From Pseudomonas sediminis (GTDB lineage: Bacteria; Pseudomonadota; Gammaproteobacteria; Pseudomonadales; Pseudomonadaceae): a stretch of DNA of 64,000 bases. The notes beneath the pieces were generated by a model. That model ran no database searches and was not told the DNA's origin. It saw only the letters and a program-made list of their open reading frames with translations. Made by a program: the position numbers and the translations under genes. Positions within the stretch are counted from its first letter, which is position 1, and every line of letters begins with the position of its first letter. Location: NCBI RefSeq assembly GCF_002741105.1, contig NZ_NIQU01000002.1:1-64000 (forward strand). The letters are read 5' to 3'. Shown here in pieces: positions 54,963-63,476 of this stretch.

Positions 54963-56224
54963 GACGTTGCCTCCAGGGGAATATTCAGACACAGCGCCCA
55001 GCCGGCTTGCGGTCGACTGTGCAAGCGCAATTCGCCGCCGAGGCTGCGGCTGCGTTCGCGCATCGAGCGCAGGCCGATGCCGGGGCGCAGCGGCAGCGCG
55101 GTGCCCTGGCCGTTGTCGCGCACCAGCAGACGCAGCCCTTGGCCGCGGCGTTGCAGGCGAATATGTACTTCGCTGGCATCGGCATGGCGGGCGACATTGG
55201 TCAGCGCCTCCTGCACCAGGCGATAGAGATGGGCCTTGCTCGCCAGCGGCAGGCTCGGCAGTTGTTCGCTCAGTTGCAGTCGGCAGCGAATGCCTTGTGC
55301 CTGCTGCCAGTCGGCGGCCAGTTGCTGCAGTGCCGGGCCGAGTTCCAGACGCTCCAGCACCACCGGGTAGAGGTCGCGGATCAGGCTGCGAAAGCCCTGC
55401 TGCAGGCGCTCGCAGTTGTCGTCGAGCAGGCGCGCGGTGTCCTGCACCTGCTGCGACCGGTCGGCAATCACCTGGAGCAGGCAAGCCTGGGCGCGAATGC
55501 CGCTGAGGTATTGACCGAGGTCGTCGTGCAAGGTCTGGCCGAGGCGCGTGCGCTCGCGCTCCTGCAACTCCAGCAGCGCCTGGGTCAGCTCGGCGTTGTC
55601 CGCCTGCACCTGCTGCAGGGTGATGGCCATCTCGTTGAAGTGCGCCGCCAGGTGCTTGGCCTCGGCCAGGCCGTGGTCGTGCAAACGGGTATCGAAGTGA
55701 CCGGCGCCGACTTCGCGCAGACCGGCGAGCAACTCGTCCAACACGCGCCGAGCCCGGTTTACGGCGAAGCGGATGGTGAGCAGGCTGAGGATCAGGGCGA
55801 AGGCGCTAAGCAGTAGCAGTTGCAGCAGCGAGTCGTAGATTTCCTCGATCTCGTCATAGGGGTCGAGAGCGATACGCAACTCGCGGCCATCTTCCAGCGG
55901 CCAGGCATCGGCCACCAGTGAAGCCGAGCCCAGCAGGCGCTCGGCGATCCAGTGCTCGATGAGGCTTTCGGTCTGCTGCTCGGGCTCTTCACCCGGACGC
56001 AGCCAGCTCACGCGGATATGTCGCAGGTTCTCGGTCAGCTCCGGGCGTAGGCTGCCGGGGTTGCTGCGCGCCACTTCACCGAGGTATTCCACCACCGCTT
56101 CGGCGGCCTGCAGCTCGCGCTGCACATCGTGGCTGGCCTGGCGCAACAGCAGCGCCAGCCCGGCCAGGGTCACCAGCCCGAACATCAGGCTGACGCCGAG
56201 GTTGATACGGCCTAGGGCAGTCAT
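54959..56224 (-). CDS. membrane sensor histidine kinase, PedS2-like
   Basis: A 421-residue kinase with a first membrane helix (about 10-28), a periplasmic domain (30-132), a second helix (133-155), HAMP, a HisKA_3 domain with His233 in GQTLHDDLGQYLSG, and an ATPase domain (VQEALTNVARHADA, GIGLRSMRERS). The end of the periplasmic domain is acidic (LDPYDEIEEIYD), suitable for a metal ligand. Gene order suggests the lanthanide-responsive PedS2, but sequence alone cannot show the ligand. It lies 13 nt after the small exported protein. Confidence 0.82.
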   Translation of the reverse strand: MTALGRINLGVSLMFGLVTLAGLALLLRQASHDVQRELQAAEAVVEYLGEVARSNPGSLRPELTENLRHIRVSWLRPGEEPEQQTESLIEHWIAERLLGSASLVADAWPLEDGRELRIALDPYDEIEEIYDSLLQLLLLSAFALILSLLTIRFAVNRARRVLDELLAGLREVGAGHFDTRLHDHGLAEAKHLAAHFNEMAITLQQVQADNAELTQALLELQERERTRLGQTLHDDLGQYLSGIRAQACLLQVIADRSQQVQDTARLLDDNCERLQQGFRSLIRDLYPVVLERLELGPALQQLAADWQQAQGIRCRLQLSEQLPSLPLASKAHLYRLVQEALTNVARHADASEVHIRLQRRGQGLRLLVRDNGQGTALPLRPGIGLRSMRERSRSLGGELRLHSRPQAGWALCLNIPLEATS

Positions 56225-56237
56225 CTGCTTGGCCGCG

Positions 56238-56675
56238 CTATTTGACGACGAAGTAACCGAGCATGCCCTTGCCTTCCAGGCCCTTGGCATAGAAGCGGTA
56301 TTTGCCCGGCTTGACCGGCAGGAAGAAGATCTCCGCCTCGCCAGCCTCTTCGAACTCCAGTTCAGTGAGGGTGACCGCCTTGATCTCCACACCACCCGCT
56401 TCGACCTTGCGCAGGTAGATGGAAGTGGCGAACTCCGGCGCCTGGAAGGCGTATTCCTTCTGCCCGCTGGCGATGATCTTGAGCTGGTAGGCCTGGCCGG
56501 TTTCCAGCTGGTATTCGGTCTGCGACATGAAGTAGTCGCTGTCGTCATTACCCAGCACCAGATCAGGCAATGCCACCGGGCGGCGGGTCATATCACCGGC
56601 GGCGTGCAGCTGATCGACACCGAGCAGGCTGATGATCAGCAACAGCGGCAGTAGCAGAGCCTTGAAAATACGCAT
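56238..56675 (-). CDS. small exported protein upstream of the sensor kinase
   Basis: A 145-residue protein with a signal peptide (IFKALLLPLLLIISLLGVDQ) and a soluble domain of likely beta-sandwich (cupredoxin-like) fold: YQLETGQAYQLKIIASGQKE, FATSIYLRKVEAGGVEIKAV and KPGKYRFYAKGLEGKG. It has no Cys or His set for a copper site, so copper binding is not supported. The ATG at 56675 has AGG 6 nt upstream; a GTG at 56684 is less likely. It is the first gene of an operon with the kinase and regulator, and could be an accessory sensor protein. Confidence 0.82.
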   Translation of the reverse strand: MRIFKALLLPLLLIISLLGVDQLHAAGDMTRRPVALPDLVLGNDDSDYFMSQTEYQLETGQAYQLKIIASGQKEYAFQAPEFATSIYLRKVEAGGVEIKAVTLTELEFEEAGEAEIFFLPVKPGKYRFYAKGLEGKGMLGYFVVK

Positions 56676-56740
56676 GGCGTTCACCTGTTCTTGTTATTGG
56701 ACGTTGACTGCCATGCTAGGAAGTAACGCCTTGCGCCGGG

Positions 56741-56785
56741 TTACTACCTTGGTACTGACGCGCTGGTACTTTGGGCATATTTCCC
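56741..56785 (+). promoter_or_regulatory. motif A and palindrome B module between the kinase operon and the Sel1 gene
   Basis: TTACTACCTTGGTACTGA (56741-56758), 14 nt, then GGGCATATTTCCC (56773-56785). The same module with the same spacing occurs at 57911-57955. Which of the two divergent genes (56675 minus, 56925 plus) it serves cannot be told; its orientation fits the plus-strand gene. Confidence 0.5.
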
Positions 56786-56924
56786 GGCAGCTGCGGGCTG
56801 ACTGCCTAGCACGACCGCCCTACCCGCCACCATTGGTGCATCCATTCGCCACCATCGAGTTAGATACCCCACGCACTGGGCTTGCTAGCCTCCATTGCCC
56901 ACGTCTAACCACTGGAGTATCACC

Positions 56925-57884
56925 ATGCGTCAACTTGCCGGCCTGTTGCTGGGCGCGCTGTTGAGTACGCCGCTGAGCGCCAGCGACGACGAACAGACGC
57001 GCATTGCTCGCGAGATGATCCAGGTGCTGGACGCTTACGCGGTGTACAAAATGGGCGACTTCGACGAAGCCTTCGAGCGCTATCGCCGGCTCGCCGAAGC
57101 CGGTAACCGCCAGGGCATGCTCAACCTGGGCAACATGCACGCCGCAGGTCTCGGTACCAGGACCGATCTGGGGCAGGCGTTGAGCTGGTACCAACGCGCA
57201 GCTGATGCGGGCGACGCTATCGGCATGTATGAAGTGGCCCGCGCCCACGACATCGGGCTCGGTACGCCAGCTAACCCCGACGAGGCGCTACGCTGGTATC
57301 AGCGTGCCGCCGAGCAGGACAACGCCGACGCCCAGTGGGCGCTGGGCGAGCGCCTTTACCAGCAGGGCCAGCACGCCAATGGCCTGAGCTGGATTCGCGC
57401 TGCGGCCAGGCAAGGCGAACATGCGCAGGCCCAGCAATTTCTTGCCGCGCTGGACGGTGATGGCGTTGCCGCCATCCAACCCAATAACGAACAACGCCAA
57501 GCGGTACTGGCCGCACTCAGCCTGATCGACCAGGCGGCGCAGCGCCGTGACGTCGACGCGCTGGTGGCGTTGATCCGCGATGACGCCCAAATACAGGTGC
57601 GCCTCCCGCAGTCACGTAGCTGGCAAGCGTTGAGCAAGGCGCAGCTGCGTACATTGTGGCAACAAACATTCGCCCAGACAGATCGCTATCACTACCAACG
57701 TAACGAACCAGAACTGCTGAGTACTGATGATGGGATCCTGGCCTTCTCGCTGATTCGCGAAACGCTGGCACGCGGCGAACGTACGCAGCAGCTGGAAATC
57801 CACGAGAGCGCCCGACTGCAGCTCCTTGAGGGCAGGGCAAGCATCTACGGTCTGCGCCTGGATATCCGCCAGCGGGGCGAGTGA
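56925..57884 (+). CDS. exported Sel1/TPR-repeat protein
   Basis: A 319-residue exported protein: a signal peptide (RQLAGLLLGALLSTPLSA), then four Sel1-like repeats (about 35-175; AEAGNRQGMLNLGNMHAAGL, QALSWYQRAADAGDAIGMYE and others), then a C-terminal domain (about 185-319) of SnoaL/NTF2-like type with VRLPQSRSWQALSKAQL. GGAG stands before the ATG at 56925. It lies between the two-component genes and the ABC genes of the alcohol system, and its upstream region has the shared module. Function unknown. Confidence 0.85.
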   Translation: MRQLAGLLLGALLSTPLSASDDEQTRIAREMIQVLDAYAVYKMGDFDEAFERYRRLAEAGNRQGMLNLGNMHAAGLGTRTDLGQALSWYQRAADAGDAIGMYEVARAHDIGLGTPANPDEALRWYQRAAEQDNADAQWALGERLYQQGQHANGLSWIRAAARQGEHAQAQQFLAALDGDGVAAIQPNNEQRQAVLAALSLIDQAAQRRDVDALVALIRDDAQIQVRLPQSRSWQALSKAQLRTLWQQTFAQTDRYHYQRNEPELLSTDDGILAFSLIRETLARGERTQQLEIHESARLQLLEGRASIYGLRLDIRQRGE

Positions 57885-57910
57885 GCACGATACACCGCCA
57901 CCCTGAAGAG

Positions 57911-57978
57911 CTACTACCTTCGTACGTGTCCGGCGCTACCTTGGGCATATTTCCCGAGCCGTAAGCGCTTCCTATGCT
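57911..57978 (+). promoter_or_regulatory. candidate promoter of the ABC gene set with shared motifs
   Basis: CTACTACCTTCGTACGTG (57911-57928), the palindrome GGGCATATTTCCC (57943-57955), and a -10-like TATGCT (57973-57978) in the context CTTCCTATGCTGG. The distance from motif end to -10 is 45, as at pqqA, exaC, pedH and pedF. The start codon of the binding-protein gene is 28 nt further. Confidence 0.65.
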
Positions 57979-58005
57979 GGCGACACCCTTTGCAGGAGTC
58001 GTCCC

Positions 58006-59190
58006 ATGCACCGGATCAGTTGCCGCTTGTTGTTCTGCCTCGCTGCCACATTCAGCTTGGTGGCCGAAGCCAGCGCGAACGAGCTGCAGGTGCACATCGG
58101 CTACCTGGCTCATCAACCACCACGCGGGCCATTGCTGTCCAACGTCATCCCCGAACCGCTGGACGCCGGCCGCCGAGGCGCGGAGCTGGCGATCATCGAT
58201 AGCAACAGCACCGGGCGCTTCCTCAAGCAGAAGTTCGAACTGCAAAGCGCCGAGAGCGAGGATGCAACGGAGCTGCTCGCCGCCGCCGAACAACAGCATC
58301 AGGCCGGCATTCGCCTGTTCGTAGTCAATGCCCCGGCCGCTACCCTGCGCCAGCTCAGCGAGCGCCTGCCGGACAGCCTGCTGCTCAACGCCGGCAGCGC
58401 CGACGACGGCCTGCGCCGCGAGCAATGCCTGGGCAACGTGCTGCACACCCTGCCCAGCCGCGCCATGCTGGCCGACGCCCTGGCGCAGTTCCTCGCCGTG
58501 CGCAAATGGACACGCTGGCTGCTGGTCACCGGCAGCACCGAGGACGACATCGCCTACGCCGACGCGCTCAAGCGCGCCGCGAAACGTTTCGGCCACAAGA
58601 TCGTCGCCGAAAAGCCTTGGAGCTTCGACAACGACCAACGCCGCAGCGCCCAGGCGGAAATGCCGTTGTTCACCCAGGCCAGCGAATACGACGTGGTGCT
58701 GGTGGCCGACGAGCGCGGCGACTTCGGTGAATACCTGCCCTACAACACCTGGTACCCGCGCCCGGTGGCCGGAACCCAGGGCCTGACCCCGACTGCCTGG
58801 CACAAAACGGTGGAAACCTTTGGCGCCGCGCAGTTGCAGAAACGCTTCGAGGAGCTGGCCGGACGCTGGATGAACGACCGCGACTTCGCCGCCTGGATGG
58901 CCGTGCGCAGCTTGGCCACGGCCATCACCAAGCAGCGCACCGCCGAGCCGCAGGGCATTCGCCATCTGCTGCTGAACGAACAACTGCCGCTGGACGGCTT
59001 CAAGGGCCGCAAGTTGAGCTTCCGCCCTTGGAACGGCGAGCTGCGCCAACCGATTCCGCTGGTACACCCGCGCGCCCTGGTCAGCACCTCGCCGCAGGAT
59101 GGTTTTCTCCATCCCAGCAACGAAATGGACAGCCTCGGCTATGACCGGCCCGAGGTTGGCTGTGATCTGGCGGGGACGCCTCACGGATAG
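58006..59190 (+). CDS. ABC-type substrate-binding protein of PQQ-dependent alcohol system
   Basis: A 394-residue periplasmic protein of the Leu/Ile/Val-binding fold, with a signal peptide (CRLLFCLAATFSLVAEASA) and an N-terminal part ELQVHIGYLAHQPP. Blocks such as LLLNAGSADDGLRREQCLGN, WLLVTGSTEDDIAYADALKR and FGEYLPYNTWYPRPVAGTQG match the family that accompanies PQQ alcohol dehydrogenases. It heads binding protein, propeller, ATPase and permease. Because the permease is of ABC-2 exporter type, classical uptake is doubtful. Confidence 0.87.
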   Translation: MHRISCRLLFCLAATFSLVAEASANELQVHIGYLAHQPPRGPLLSNVIPEPLDAGRRGAELAIIDSNSTGRFLKQKFELQSAESEDATELLAAAEQQHQAGIRLFVVNAPAATLRQLSERLPDSLLLNAGSADDGLRREQCLGNVLHTLPSRAMLADALAQFLAVRKWTRWLLVTGSTEDDIAYADALKRAAKRFGHKIVAEKPWSFDNDQRRSAQAEMPLFTQASEYDVVLVADERGDFGEYLPYNTWYPRPVAGTQGLTPTAWHKTVETFGAAQLQKRFEELAGRWMNDRDFAAWMAVRSLATAITKQRTAEPQGIRHLLLNEQLPLDGFKGRKLSFRPWNGELRQPIPLVHPRALVSTSPQDGFLHPSNEMDSLGYDRPEVGCDLAGTPHG

Positions 59191-59193
59191 CAT

Positions 59194-59291
59194 CTGTGGG
59201 AGGCGCTTCAGCGGCGACTGTCGCGGCTACGACTGCAGGCATGCAGGAGGTAGAGCGAAGCAGGATGCCCGAGCCGAAAGCCCCTCCCACA
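59194..59291. repeat. REP pair between binding-protein and propeller genes
   Basis: TGTGGGAGGCGCTTCAGCGG at 59194 and its inverted partner AAAGCCCCTCCCACA ending at 59292, about 60 nt apart with a second half-site (GTCGCGGCTACGAC) between. Confidence 0.8.
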
Positions 59292-59334
59292 AAAAGCAAC
59301 GGCTACCAACAACTACAACAAGAGGATCAACCCC

Positions 59335-60300
59335 ATGCACCTGACCCGTCTTGCCTGCGCCGTCGCCTTCGGCCTGGTCTGCCACTCGGCCTTCGCCGCC
59401 ACTGCCTACGTGTCCAACGAGAAGGATGACAGCATCAGCGTCATCGACCTCGACAGCCTGGAAGTCACCGCCACTCTCGATGTCGGCATGCGCCCGCGTG
59501 GGCTGCTGCTGTCCTCCGACAATAAGCTCTTGTACATCTGCGCCAGCGACTCGGACCGCGTACAGGTGATGGACCTGGCCACGCGCAAGATCATCAAGGA
59601 GCTGCCCTCCGGCGCCGACCCCGAGCAGTTCGCCCTGCACCCCAACGATCGTTGGCTGTACATCTCCAACGAGGATGATGCGCTGGTAACGGTTGTCGAC
59701 ACCCAGAGCGACGAAGTGCTGGCGCAGATCGAAGTCGGCGTGGAGCCGGAGGGCATGGCGGTGAGCCCCGACGGCAAGTGGGCGGTCAATACCAGCGAAA
59801 CCACCAACATGCTGCACTGGATCGACACCAGCACCAATCAACTGGTAGACAACACCCTGGTCGACCAGCGCCCGCGTCACGTCGAGTTCGACAAGGACGG
59901 CAAGCGTCTGTGGGCCTCGGCCGAGATCGGCGGCACGGTGACGGTGCTGGACGTCGACTCGCGCCAGGTGCTCAAGGTGCTCAACTTCGCCATCAAGGGC
60001 GTGCACCAGGACAAGGTGCAACCGGTCGGGGTCAAGCTGACCGACGACGGCAAGTACGCCTTCGTCGCCCTCGGCCCGGCCAACCATGTGGCCGTGGTGG
60101 ATGCCAAGACCTACGAGATTCTCGACTACCTGCTGGTGGGCCGGCGCGTCTGGCACCTGGCGTTCACCCCGGATCAGAAGCGCCTGCTGACTACCAACGG
60201 CGTCAGCGGCGACGTATCGGTGATCGACGTCGATACGCTCAAGGTGACCAAGTCGATCAAGGTTGGCCGCTATCCCTGGGGCGTGGTGGTGACGCCATGA
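59335..60300 (+). CDS. PQQ-dependent catabolism-associated beta-propeller protein
   Basis: A 321-residue exported protein: a signal peptide (RLACAVAFGLVCHSAFA), then seven YVTN-type propeller repeats (TAYVSNEKDDSISVIDLDSL, ELPSGADPEQFALHPNDRWL, VGVEPEGMAVSPDGKWAVNT, and so on). The family sits in ABC gene sets of PQQ alcohol systems. AGAGGA precedes the ATG. Its stop overlaps the ATPase start by 4 nt. It may bind a quinoprotein or a cofactor; that is not established. Confidence 0.9.
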   Translation: MHLTRLACAVAFGLVCHSAFAATAYVSNEKDDSISVIDLDSLEVTATLDVGMRPRGLLLSSDNKLLYICASDSDRVQVMDLATRKIIKELPSGADPEQFALHPNDRWLYISNEDDALVTVVDTQSDEVLAQIEVGVEPEGMAVSPDGKWAVNTSETTNMLHWIDTSTNQLVDNTLVDQRPRHVEFDKDGKRLWASAEIGGTVTVLDVDSRQVLKVLNFAIKGVHQDKVQPVGVKLTDDGKYAFVALGPANHVAVVDAKTYEILDYLLVGRRVWHLAFTPDQKRLLTTNGVSGDVSVIDVDTLKVTKSIKVGRYPWGVVVTP

Positions 60301-61157
60301 ATGCGCTGGAGGTGAGCGGCGTCGGTTTCGCCTATGGCGCCCGCCAGGCGCTCAATGACCTGGCCTTCGAGCTGGCGCCGGGGCGCTTCGGTGCCCTGCT
60401 CGGCCCCAACGGCGCCGGCAAGTCCACGCTGATCGCCCTGCTCACCCGCCTGTACGACCTGCAGCAGGGCGACATTCGCATCTTCGGCCATAGCCTGCGC
60501 GAGCAGCCGCGCCAGGCGTTGCGCCAGCTCGGCGTGGTATTCCAGCAGAGCACGCTGGATCTCGACCTCTCGGTGCAGCAGAACCTCGCCTATCATGCCG
60601 CGCTGCACGGCATGCCTCGTCGCGAGGCGCAGGCACGCATCGACGAGGAGCTGTTGCGCCAGGATCTCGCCGAACGTCGTCACGACAAGGTGCGCACGCT
60701 CAACGGCGGCCACCGCCGCCGCGTGGAAATTGCCCGCGCCCTGCTACACCAGCCACGCCTGCTGCTGCTCGACGAAGCCAGTGCCGGGCTCGACCCGGCA
60801 AGCCGCCTGGCGCTGGGCCGGCACGTGCGCAATCTGTGCCGTGAGCAAGGCCTGTGCGTGTTGTGGACGACCCACCTGCTGGATGAGATCGAGCCCAGCG
60901 ACGACCTGCTGATCCTCCATCGCGGCGCGCGCGTGGCCTGGGGCAAGGCCAGCCAGTTCGGCGACGACCTGACCATCAGCTTCGCCCGCCTCACCGGTGA
61001 CGAGGCGCTAGGCCGTGGCCATGTGCGTGAGGCGCTGCGGCCCAGTTGTGGGAGGGGCTTCAGCCGCGACATCCACAATATCGAAGAGCTCGCGGCTAAA
61101 GCCCCTCCCACTCAGTCCACACCACCCACAGATTCTGCAAAGGGGCCGCAACCATGA
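60297..61157 (+). CDS. ABC transporter ATP-binding protein, PQQ-dependent alcohol system
   Basis: A 286-residue ABC ATPase. Walker A LLGPNGAGKST is near residue 36-46, the Q-loop VFQQSTLDL follows, the signature is degenerate (LNGGHRRRVEIARALL), Walker B is LLLLDEASAGLD, and the H-loop Trp-Thr-Thr-His is present. The last 38 or so residues are the translation of a REP doublet (61048-61111). The start overlaps the propeller gene (ATGA) and the stop overlaps the permease start (ATGA). It pairs with the ABC-2 permease. The frame upstream to 59778 is not coding. Confidence 0.92.
   Translation: MNALEVSGVGFAYGARQALNDLAFELAPGRFGALLGPNGAGKSTLIALLTRLYDLQQGDIRIFGHSLREQPRQALRQLGVVFQQSTLDLDLSVQQNLAYHAALHGMPRREAQARIDEELLRQDLAERRHDKVRTLNGGHRRRVEIARALLHQPRLLLLDEASAGLDPASRLALGRHVRNLCREQGLCVLWTTHLLDEIEPSDDLLILHRGARVAWGKASQFGDDLTISFARLTGDEALGRGHVREALRPSCGRGFSRDIHNIEELAAKAPPTQSTPPTDSAKGPQP
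61048..61111. repeat. REP doublet inside the ABC ATPase gene
   Basis: GTGGGAGGGGCTTCAGCCGC (61048 on) and its inverted partner (61090-61111) are read as codons CGRGFSRD and LAAKAPPT near the C-terminus of the ATPase. Confidence 0.88.
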
Positions 61158-61945
61158 GCGCCTATTGGGAATGCCTACGTGGCATCGTCCTGCGCGAATG
61201 GCTGCGTTTCGTGCTGCAGCGCTCACGCTTTCTCAGCGCCCTGGTGCGCCCGTTGCTGTGGCTGCTGGTGTTCGCCGCTGGCTTTCGCGCCGCGCTGGGC
61301 ATCGCCATCATCGAGCCGTACGACACCTACATCACCTACGACACCTACATCGTGCCGGGCCTGGCCTGCATGATCCTGCTGTTCAACGGCATGCAGGGCT
61401 CGCTGTCGATGGTCTACGACCGCGAGATGGGCAGCATGCGTGTGCTGCTCACCAGCCCGCTGCCGCGCGCCTTTTTGCTGGCGGCCAAGCTGCTGGCCAC
61501 GGCGCTGATCTCGCTGCTACAGGTCTATGCCTTCCTCGCTATCGCCTGGGTCTATGGCGTGCAGCCACCGGCGTGGGGTCTGCTCGCCGCACTGCCGGCA
61601 CTACTGTTGGTGGCGCTGCTGCTCAGTGCGTTGGGCTTGCTGCTGTCCAACGGCATTCGGCAGCTGGAGAACTTCGCGGGGGTGATGAATTTCGTCATCT
61701 TCCCCATTTTCTTCCTGTCGTCGGCGCTGTACCCGCTGTGGAAGATGCGCGAGTCCAGCGAGTGGCTGTACTGGCTGTGCGCGGCCAACCCCTTCACCCA
61801 TGCGGTGGAGTTGGTGCGAAATGCGCTGTACCTGCGCCTGCATGTCGAGGCGCTGCTGATCTGCGCCGGCCTCACCGTGCTGCTGACACTGCTCGCCGTA
61901 GTCAGCTTCAATCCGCAACATGCTGCGCTGCGCAAGGCGGGTTGA
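61154..61945 (+). CDS. ABC-2 type permease, PQQ-dependent alcohol system (PedC-like)
   Basis: A 263-residue membrane protein of the ABC-2 exporter type with six hydrophobic segments. MVYDREMGSMRVLLTSPLPR is the typical ABC-2 block, and NFVIFPIFFLSSALYPLWKM follows. A small in-frame duplication gives YDTYITYDTYIV near residue 60. It overlaps the ATPase gene. P. putida has a homologue in its phenylethanol/ethanol oxidation cluster. The transported compound is unknown. Confidence 0.9.
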   Translation: MSAYWECLRGIVLREWLRFVLQRSRFLSALVRPLLWLLVFAAGFRAALGIAIIEPYDTYITYDTYIVPGLACMILLFNGMQGSLSMVYDREMGSMRVLLTSPLPRAFLLAAKLLATALISLLQVYAFLAIAWVYGVQPPAWGLLAALPALLLVALLLSALGLLLSNGIRQLENFAGVMNFVIFPIFFLSSALYPLWKMRESSEWLYWLCAANPFTHAVELVRNALYLRLHVEALLICAGLTVLLTLLAVVSFNPQHAALRKAG

Positions 61946-61970
61946 CCAATAGGGAATCTCCCCGTAGGGC

Positions 61971-62069
61971 GGACTCAGGAGCGAAGCGAACAGTCCGCCG
62001 TTCTTCGTAGACTCACGAATTCGATGGCGTACTGCTTCCCGAGCGGCCGGCGCACCGGGACGCCCTACG
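61971..62069. repeat. CGTAGGGCGGA dispersed repeat pair
   Basis: GTAGGGCGGACTCAGGAGCG (61971 on), its part-inverted GAACAGTCCGCCG, and a closing ACGCCCTACG (62060-62069). It is the usual form of a pseudomonad intergenic repeat, between the permease gene and the next promoter. Confidence 0.65.
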
Positions 62070-62095
62070 TTGCATGCAAGGCGCACCGACCTCTT

Positions 62096-62164
62096 CTACT
62101 ACTTTGGTACTGGTTTTCCTCTCCAACGTAGAATTCCCAAGCCCGCGACCATGGCCTGTAATAC
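62096..62164 (+). promoter_or_regulatory. candidate promoter of the CxxxCW gene with shared motif
   Basis: CTACTACTTTGGTACTGG (62096-62113) and, at distance 44, TGTAAT (62157-62162; 5 of 6 bases of a -10). The gene start is 31 nt further. The distance differs by 1 from the other promoters of this type; TAATAC at distance 46 is an alternative. Confidence 0.55.
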
Positions 62165-62192
62165 CGCTACAAAAATAAGTAGAGACCTTGCC

Positions 62193-62768
62193 ATGAAGTA
62201 CCGTCTGCCCGTGCAAGCAGGCCTGATGCTCGCCTCCCTTCTGTTGGTCTGCGTCGTGCGTGCCGAAGAGCTGTTCGATGCCGACGGCTATCGCAGCAGC
62301 CAGTACCGCAGCCCCACGCCTTCCAGTCTGGAAGGCGTACAGATCGTCGATACTCCCGCCCTGCAGAAGCTGCTTGCCGAGCGCCCGGATACCCGCCTGA
62401 TCGATGTTTATCGACGCCCCTTCGTGCAAGACCGCTTCGTCGAGGACGCGCCCCACGCCAACCTGCCCGGCAGCCTGTGGCTGGCCAACGTCGGCGACGG
62501 CAACCTGGCCCCACAATGGCAGCGCTACTTCACCCACTACCTGCACCAGCAGAGCCGTGGCGACGTGCGCCAGCCCTTCGTATTCTACTGCCGCTCCGAC
62601 TGCTGGCTGAGCTGGAACGCCGCGCGTCGCGCCAATGCCATGGGCTATCGCCAGCTCTACTGGTACCGTGACGGCGTCGATGCCTGGGAACAGGCCGGCC
62701 TGCCCCTGGTACCCGCAAAACCCGCCGAACTGCCTGCTGCTTTCCTCACGCCCACTGCCACACCATAA
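62193..62768 (+). CDS. PQQ-dependent catabolism-associated CxxxCW-motif protein
   Basis: A 191-residue exported rhodanese-like protein. After the signal peptide comes [20 protein letters not shown] and LIDVYRRPF, and the active-site-like loop [17 protein letters not shown] carries the CxxxCW motif that names the family. It is found only with PQQ alcohol systems. The Cys pair could do thiol chemistry, maybe together with the SoxYZ-like carrier encoded 15 kb away. The ATG at 62193 has a weak AGAGA upstream. It precedes the response regulator. Confidence 0.88.
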   Translation: MKYRLPVQAGLMLASLLLVCVVRAEELFDADGYRSSQYRSPTPSSLEGVQIVDTPALQKLLAERPDTRLIDVYRRPFVQDRFVEDAPHANLPGSLWLANVGDGNLAPQWQRYFTHYLHQQSRGDVRQPFVFYCRSDCWLSWNAARRANAMGYRQLYWYRDGVDAWEQAGLPLVPAKPAELPAAFLTPTATP

Positions 62769-62791
62769 TCACAACAACGAGGTGCAAGGCC

Positions 62792-63457
62792 ATGTACAAG
62801 ATCCTGATTGCCGACGACCATCCGCTGTTTCGTGAAGCCATCCATAACGTCATCGCCGACGGGTTTCCCGGCAGCGAGATCATGGAAACCGCCGACCTGG
62901 ACAGCGCCCTGGAGCTGACCCAGAGCCACGACGATCTGGACCTGATCCTGCTCGACCTGAACATGCCCGGCATGCACGGCCTGGGCGGGCTGATGAACCT
63001 ACGCAACGAGGCGCCAACCATCCCGGTGGTGATCGTTTCCGCCGAGCAGGACAAGCAGATCGTGCTGCAGGCCATCACCTATGGCGCTGTGGGTTTCATC
63101 ACCAAGTCCTCGCCACGGGCACAGATGACCGAGGCCATCGCACAGATTCTCGACGGCAACGTCTACCTGCCGCCGGACATCATCCGTTCGCAGAAGAGCG
63201 GCAGCTCGCGACAGCACCACGACAACCACAGCATCGCCCCGGAACTGCTGCAAGCCCTGACGCGCAAGCAACTGCTGGTGCTCGAGCGCATGACCAAGGG
63301 CGAGTCGAACAAGCAGATCGCCTACAGCCTGGATATCGCTGAAACCACGGTCAAAGCACACGTCTCGGCCATTCTGCGCAAGCTCAACGTGCATAACCGC
63401 GTGCAGGCGATTCTCTCGGCGGGCGATATCGATTTCGCCTCCTATCTGCGGCGCTAG
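62792..63457 (+). CDS. agmR: LuxR-type response regulator AgmR/ErbR (PedR1-like)
   Basis: A 221-residue regulator with receiver Asp55 ([13 protein letters not shown]) and Lys in [11 protein letters not shown], and a C-terminal LuxR domain with [20 protein letters not shown] and [20 protein letters not shown]. It matches the pseudomonad glycerol/ethanol-oxidation activator known as AgmR, ErbR or PedR1. It probably activates exaA and pqq genes, and is the other candidate binder of the CTACTACC motif. It lies 23 nt after the CxxxCW gene and may be co-transcribed with it. Confidence 0.88.
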   Translation: MYKILIADDHPLFREAIHNVIADGFPGSEIMETADLDSALELTQSHDDLDLILLDLNMPGMHGLGGLMNLRNEAPTIPVVIVSAEQDKQIVLQAITYGAVGFITKSSPRAQMTEAIAQILDGNVYLPPDIIRSQKSGSSRQHHDNHSIAPELLQALTRKQLLVLERMTKGESNKQIAYSLDIAETTVKAHVSAILRKLNVHNRVQAILSAGDIDFASYLRR

Positions 63458-63476
63458 CATCCGACAGGTTAGCTGT

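Noticed and set aside
56238..56675. Copper-binding cupredoxin assignment for the small exported protein
   Set aside because: The predicted fold fits, but the mature part has no His/Cys/Met copper ligand set.
58006..61945. Classical ABC uptake system for alcohols
   Set aside because: The permease is of the ABC-2 exporter type, so a normal binding-protein importer cannot be assumed.
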